DNA from: IMCC26256 sp037146835
GTDB taxonomy: Bacteria; Actinomycetota; Acidimicrobiia; IMCC26256
DNA length: 9,179 nt
Reading direction: 5' to 3'
NCBI GenBank assembly: GCA_037146835.1
Contig: JBAWWI010000085.1
Coordinates: forward strand, 1 to 9,179
The translations under genes and the position numbers were made by a program. Positions 6,198 to 9,179 of this stretch are shown here, piece by piece. Every line of letters begins with the position of its first letter. Positions within the stretch are counted from its first letter, which is position 1. A model generated the notes under the pieces. That model saw only the letters and a list, made by a program, of their open reading frames with translations. It had not been told where the DNA came from and searched no databases.

Positions 6198-7502
6198 TCA
6201 TCTCCGTAAATCCCTTCCGCATACAGTCTGCGCTAATTCTGCGATACGCGAGCGGATCTTCAACCAATCAAAGTTCTCTCCCTGAAGAGCGGCTCCAGCC
6301 TCAGTCATCTCAGTCCGCTTTCCTGCATCACTAAGAAGCAAATCACATGACACTGCGAATGCTTTGGCAGAATCAGCGATCTCGCAATGCACGCCACTAA
6401 TTAGCGAGAGCCCCTCACAGCCAAGGCTTGTTGTGACAATCGGAAGACGATGTGCAAGGGCCTCAAGGATCTTGATGCGCGTGCCAGCCCCTATCCGCAG
6501 TGGAACCACAGAGACATCGGCACTCGCTAACTCGTCCTCAATGCTCTCTACCTCACCTGTCACTACGACATGAGGCCTTGCTAACTCTTGGACATCAGTC
6601 CCAGCGCGCCCGACGATGCGAATTGAGACATCAGGTCGCAACTCCTGGAGGATTGGGAGAACTTGCTCTACAAGAAAACGTGACCCGTCAATATTGGGCT
6701 CATATGTTTGAAGCCCTATAAAAACAAGTGCTCCACCCTTAACATCAACTTGCCGCTCAGGGTGCCCGACCGGGTTTTCAGGTGTCACATACCCATTCTC
6801 AATTACGTAGGTCTTCTCCCCACCGAGAGCAATGCGATCCTGCTGGCTGCAGACAATCACAGCATTCGCCTGCAGAGATGCCCTGCGCTGAGAGCGGCGC
6901 CATCGCCTGATATCTACGCGGTCCAACTCGCTAACAATCGCGAATCGAATCGAGGCCTTTACATCCCGGAGCGAGGGGCGCTCTTGCGCTCTACGACTCG
7001 TCAACATTTTTTGATCCTCGAGGTTGTCAAGGTCGACGATGCACGGGATATTCGCGACGTCTCCAATTGCGGCCCACGCATCTAGATGACTCCACCAAAT
7101 TAAGTCATATCCGTTGCTTAGTTCCCGTGAGATAGCGGACTTAGCGCCCGACCAATCGCGCCACGCGACGCGTCGCGGCAAGCCACTACCAATCCAAGGG
7201 GCGACTCCACACAAGGAGGCTCTCGGGATGGGTACATGCGCTACTACAGTGCGCTGTACCGGCTCACCGATCGGGGCTGAATACGCTTGCGGTTTCCCGT
7301 TAGTACTGGGCTCCTCGTCGTCTCCGGAGTGCAGGATCATCAGGTCAACTGCCCCCGCGTGAGCTAGTCCGCGCAGCATATTGGCGAGCCGTATTCGGTA
7401 TCCGGTGCGCTCAGGCCATGGGATTTCATCGGCGATGCAGAGGATCCGTAGTGACGCGGTTCCCGAGTCATCAACCTGCATTGGCTCGCCTACTCCCGAC
7501 AC
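6198..7502 (-). CDS. GT4-type (group 1) glycosyltransferase
   Basis: A 434-residue GT-B fold enzyme, first gene of the minus-strand operon. The N-terminal domain begins with RILCIADEIPWPERTGYRIR (19-38), the acceptor-side loop seen in group 1 enzymes that act on surface glycans. ALVFIGLQTYEPNIDG (258-273) opens the C-terminal Rossmann domain. RIVGRAG (295-301) and VVTGEVESIEDELASADVSV (313-332) follow, and RIGAGTRIKILEALAHRLP (336-354) with TTSLGCEGL (357-365) forms the nucleotide-sugar site, including Glu347 and the distal Glu363. No membrane helix is seen. GTG 7502 is the furthest supportable start; ATG 7481, 7 codons further in, is equally possible, since each has GGGAG 11 bases upstream, a long spacing. 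The gene diverges from wzm. Donor and linkage are unknown. Confidence 0.9.
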   Translation of the reverse strand: MSGVGEPMQVDDSGTASLRILCIADEIPWPERTGYRIRLANMLRGLAHAGAVDLMILHSGDDEEPSTNGKPQAYSAPIGEPVQRTVVAHVPIPRASLCGVAPWIGSGLPRRVAWRDWSGAKSAISRELSNGYDLIWWSHLDAWAAIGDVANIPCIVDLDNLEDQKMLTSRRAQERPSLRDVKASIRFAIVSELDRVDIRRWRRSQRRASLQANAVIVCSQQDRIALGGEKTYVIENGYVTPENPVGHPERQVDVKGGALVFIGLQTYEPNIDGSRFLVEQVLPILQELRPDVSIRIVGRAGTDVQELARPHVVVTGEVESIEDELASADVSVVPLRIGAGTRIKILEALAHRLPIVTTSLGCEGLSLISGVHCEIADSAKAFAVSCDLLLSDAGKRTEMTEAGAALQGENFDWLKIRSRIAELAQTVCGRDLRR

Positions 7503-7552
7503 GCTTTGATCTACTCCCGGGTCTCTTCACACCGCTCCCCGAAGGAGACGCA

Positions 7553-7567
7553 ATGCCGAACATTTAG
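7553..7567 (+). other. Four-codon mini-ORF (MPNI) behind a strong Shine-Dalgarno
   Basis: AAGGAG at 7542-7547 with 5 bases of spacing leads to ATG-CCG-AAC-ATT-TAG. This is the closest match to the ideal ribosome site that I noticed in the window, yet the frame is only four codons long and ends 138 bases before the wzm start. It may be a leader peptide, the relic of a lost gene, or chance. There is no direct sign that it is translated. Confidence 0.2.
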
Positions 7568-7697
7568 TTGCGCTCATGACTAGCGACGACTACGTATAAC
7601 CCCGGTACCAATACACACAATTACTGCTAATAGATGAGCGGAAAGGGTCCGGAGGTGCGCAGCGAGAGCCTACTCTTGGGAGACCGCTACCCCGACC

Positions 7698-7701
7698 GAG
7701 G
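7698..7701 (+). promoter_or_regulatory. Ribosome binding site of wzm (GAGG), decides the start
   Basis: GAGG lies 4 bases before ATG 7706. The earlier in-frame ATG at 7634 has no Shine-Dalgarno sequence and would add 24 residues not typical of the family, so 7706 is preferred. Confidence 0.5.
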
Positions 7702-7705
7702 ACAG

Positions 7706-8554
7706 ATGACCACCCCAACCCCCCACACGCCAGTTGAGTCCGTCTTCGACGGCAAGAAGCGACCAACGCTCCTAGTCGCGTGGCGCGAGTTAGTTCTCTA
7801 CAAAGAAGTTGTCTGGTCTTTCGCTGTCCGAGGCGTACGTGTTCGTTACAAACAGGCGGCCCTCGGTGTCGGCTGGGCGGTTCTTCAGCCGCTTGCGTTT
7901 CTCACAATCTTCATCCTGTTCTTCGGGCGAGTCGTCAAAGTCTCAGGTGGCGGCACCAGCTACGCAGCATTCGCACTCTCAGCACTAGTGCCATGGCAAT
8001 TCATCGCCTCGGGAATATCGTTTGGCGCTAACGCTCTAGTTAACGATGCGGACCTATTGCGTAAGGTCTACTTCCCCCGAGAGGCACCTATTTTTGGAGC
8101 AGTGCTCTCAGTAATCCCGGACCTAGGGATTGGATTGATACTCGTGTTGCTCGCGACCCCGTTCACAGGGGCTCACCTGACATGGACGCTGGTATTCGTG
8201 CCTCTGCTGTGTGTTGTTCTAGCGATCATTCCGCTAGCGGCCTCACTCCCTCTAGGCGCTATGAACGTGTATTACCGCGACTTCAGGTATTTGTTGCCAT
8301 TCGCTCTGCAACTCGGATTATTTGCTAGTCCAGTCGCGTACCCAGTTACGCGTGTCGCTCCGAACCTACGGCCCTGGTACGCACTAATAAACCCTGCGGT
8401 AGGCCCGCTTGAGGGTTTCCGCAGAGTGCTCGCAGTTGGTACCACCCCTGATTGGGGACTCCTCGGGATAAGTACCGCGAGTGCACTGGTCTTACTCTTG
8501 ATTGGGTACAAGTGGTTCAAGTCTCTAGAGCGCGAATTCGCGGACGTCGTCTAA
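7706..8554 (+). CDS. wzm: ABC-2 type polysaccharide export permease (Wzm-like)
   Basis: A 282-residue membrane subunit of a polysaccharide ABC exporter that carries a finished, lipid-linked glycan across the cytoplasmic membrane. Family signatures are clear: the amphipathic entry RELVLYKEVVWSFAVRG (27-43), then VRYKQAALGVGWAVLQP (46-62) leading into TM1, LLRKVYFPRE (117-126), the YYRDFRYLLPF segment (189-199), NPAVGPLEGFRRVL (229-242) and a final helix near 252-268 before the EREFADVV tail. About six membrane segments and the length fit Wzm/KpsM/TagG-type permeases. ATG 7706 is chosen for its GAGG site; ATG 7634 would give 306 residues. The stop TAA shares one base with the ATG of the ATPase gene, so the two are translationally coupled. 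The symbol follows the O-antigen system; the actual glycan could equally be capsule-like or teichoic-acid-like. Confidence 0.93.
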   Translation: MTTPTPHTPVESVFDGKKRPTLLVAWRELVLYKEVVWSFAVRGVRVRYKQAALGVGWAVLQPLAFLTIFILFFGRVVKVSGGGTSYAAFALSALVPWQFIASGISFGANALVNDADLLRKVYFPREAPIFGAVLSVIPDLGIGLILVLLATPFTGAHLTWTLVFVPLLCVVLAIIPLAASLPLGAMNVYYRDFRYLLPFALQLGLFASPVAYPVTRVAPNLRPWYALINPAVGPLEGFRRVLAVGTTPDWGLLGISTASALVLLLIGYKWFKSLEREFADVV

Positions 8555-9179
8555 TGACCTACGCAGTCAAGTTTGAGGATGTCTCTAAACAGTTTCGTAA
8601 GGGAGGTGCGCGCTATGAGCACTTTGGAACGAGAGTCCTCTCCGCACCGCGACGCGCTATAAAGAGAGCAGGTGGCCAGCAGGAGCCATCACGGGGAAAA
8701 CTCGCACTTGAGCATGTCTCATTTGAAGTTCCCCAGGGTGAAGCATTCGCACTCGTCGGGCCAAACGGTGCCGGAAAATCAACAGCACTTCGTTTGGTCT
8801 CACGCATCTCCCAACCTACCGGTGGGGTGCTGCGGGTACGGGGACGGGTAGGCGCACTCATTGAGGTTGGCTCGGGGGTCCACTTCGAGCTCACCGGTCG
8901 AGAGAATATTTGGCTATACGGAAGCATCCTTGGCCTAAGTCGCTCTGATATTCGCTCACGTTTCGACGCGATAGTCGAGTTCTCCGAATTAGGAGACGCT
9001 ATAGATACGCAGGTGAAGTATTACTCGAGCGGCATGCAACTGCGACTTGGGTTCTCAGTTGCATCGCACCTTGAGCCTGATGTCTTCGTTGTAGATGAGG
9101 CGCTCGCAGTTGGCGACATTAACTTTCAGGCTAAATGCGTAGACCGAATGACGCGCTTAGTGCGTGAAGGCACAACACT
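8554..9179 (+). CDS. wzt: Polysaccharide ABC exporter ATPase (Wzt-like), cut by the window end
   Basis: Nucleotide-binding partner of the upstream permease; the first 208 codons are present and the frame is open at the right edge. VKFEDVSKQF (5-14) is the first strand. An insertion of ~35 residues before the next strand (about 15-50, including FGTRVLSAPRRAI) is typical of Wzt/TagH/KpsT-like ATPases. Walker A is GPNGAGKST (69-77). ALIEVGSGVHFELTGRENI holds the Q-loop region in its usual glycan-exporter form, with Glu rather than Gln. The ABC signature is YSSGMQ (157-162) and Walker B is VFVVDE (177-182). The H-loop and any C-terminal carbohydrate-binding domain lie outside the window. ATG 8554 overlaps the wzm stop as TAATG, and no independent ribosome site is evident, so translation probably depends on wzm. 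Confidence 0.95.
   Translation, partial: MTYAVKFEDVSKQFRKGGARYEHFGTRVLSAPRRAIKRAGGQQEPSRGKLALEHVSFEVPQGEAFALVGPNGAGKSTALRLVSRISQPTGGVLRVRGRVGALIEVGSGVHFELTGRENIWLYGSILGLSRSDIRSRFDAIVEFSELGDAIDTQVKYYSSGMQLRLGFSVASHLEPDVFVVDEALAVGDINFQAKCVDRMTRLVREGTT

Larger units (their letters stand above)
7503..7705. other. Divergent intergenic region between GT4 operon and wzm
   Basis: About 200 bases that should hold the promoters for both the glycosyltransferase operon and the exporter genes. I see TATAAC at 7595-7600 as a possible plus-strand -10 box, but no matching -35 at 16-18 bp. A strong ribosome site AAGGAG (7542-7547) precedes a four-codon frame at 7553-7567. A second seven-codon frame lies at 7576-7599. 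No terminator or long dyad is visible. Confidence 0.5.

Noticed and set aside
31..8611. Ten-base repeat GGAGGTGCGC at 32-41, 7651-7660 and 8602-8611
   Set aside because: Ten-base matches are expected many times by chance in a window this size; the three contexts differ (intergenic, upstream of wzm, inside wzt) and the flanks do not align.
8613..8927. Open frame antisense to the ATPase gene
   Set aside because: The plus strand here encodes Walker A and other conserved ATPase elements; the antisense frame is a shadow.

Overview
The window reads as a chromosomal segment of a bacterium, most likely an actinomycete in the broad sense (Actinomycetota). The best pointer is the methionine aminopeptidase, whose linker and catalytic core resemble the actinobacterial type 1c enzymes. 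GTG starts, moderately high GC and compact gene spacing fit but do not prove this. No plasmid, phage, insertion sequence, CRISPR array, tRNA or rRNA is visible.

Layout. Positions 1-397 have no supportable gene; short dyads lie upstream of the first gene. A VIT1/CCC1-type metal transporter (398-1117, +) converges on a type I methionine aminopeptidase with an N-terminal SEC-C zinc motif (2050-1136, -). A putative small-molecule or sugar kinase of the APH/choline-kinase fold (2116-3543, +) diverges from map across about 65 bp that contain a GC-rich hairpin. It converges, 4 bp away, on a tight four-gene minus-strand operon. In transcription order this operon is a GT4-type glycosyltransferase (7502-6198), a class I SAM methyltransferase (6190-5444), a CE4 polysaccharide deacetylase (5439-4501) and a GT2 glycosyltransferase (4504-3548). 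Diverging from the operon on the plus strand are a Wzm-type ABC-2 permease (7706-8554) and its Wzt-type ATPase (8554 to beyond the right edge).

How they work together. The glycosyltransferases, deacetylase, methyltransferase and Wzm/Wzt pair form a recognisable ABC-transporter-dependent surface-polysaccharide locus: the glycan is assembled and modified on the cytoplasmic face and exported by Wzm/Wzt. The kinase at the locus border may also act on this glycan; that is inference. VIT and map look like ordinary chromosomal neighbours at the left border.

The families are conventional. The points most worth following are the co-occurrence of a kinase and a methyltransferase with Wzm/Wzt (a possible two-protein analogue of WbdD-type chain capping), the unassigned N-terminal ~200 residues of the kinase, the SEC-C-MetAP 1c architecture, and the hairpin between two divergent starts. 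No wholly unprecedented system could be demonstrated from sequence reading alone.
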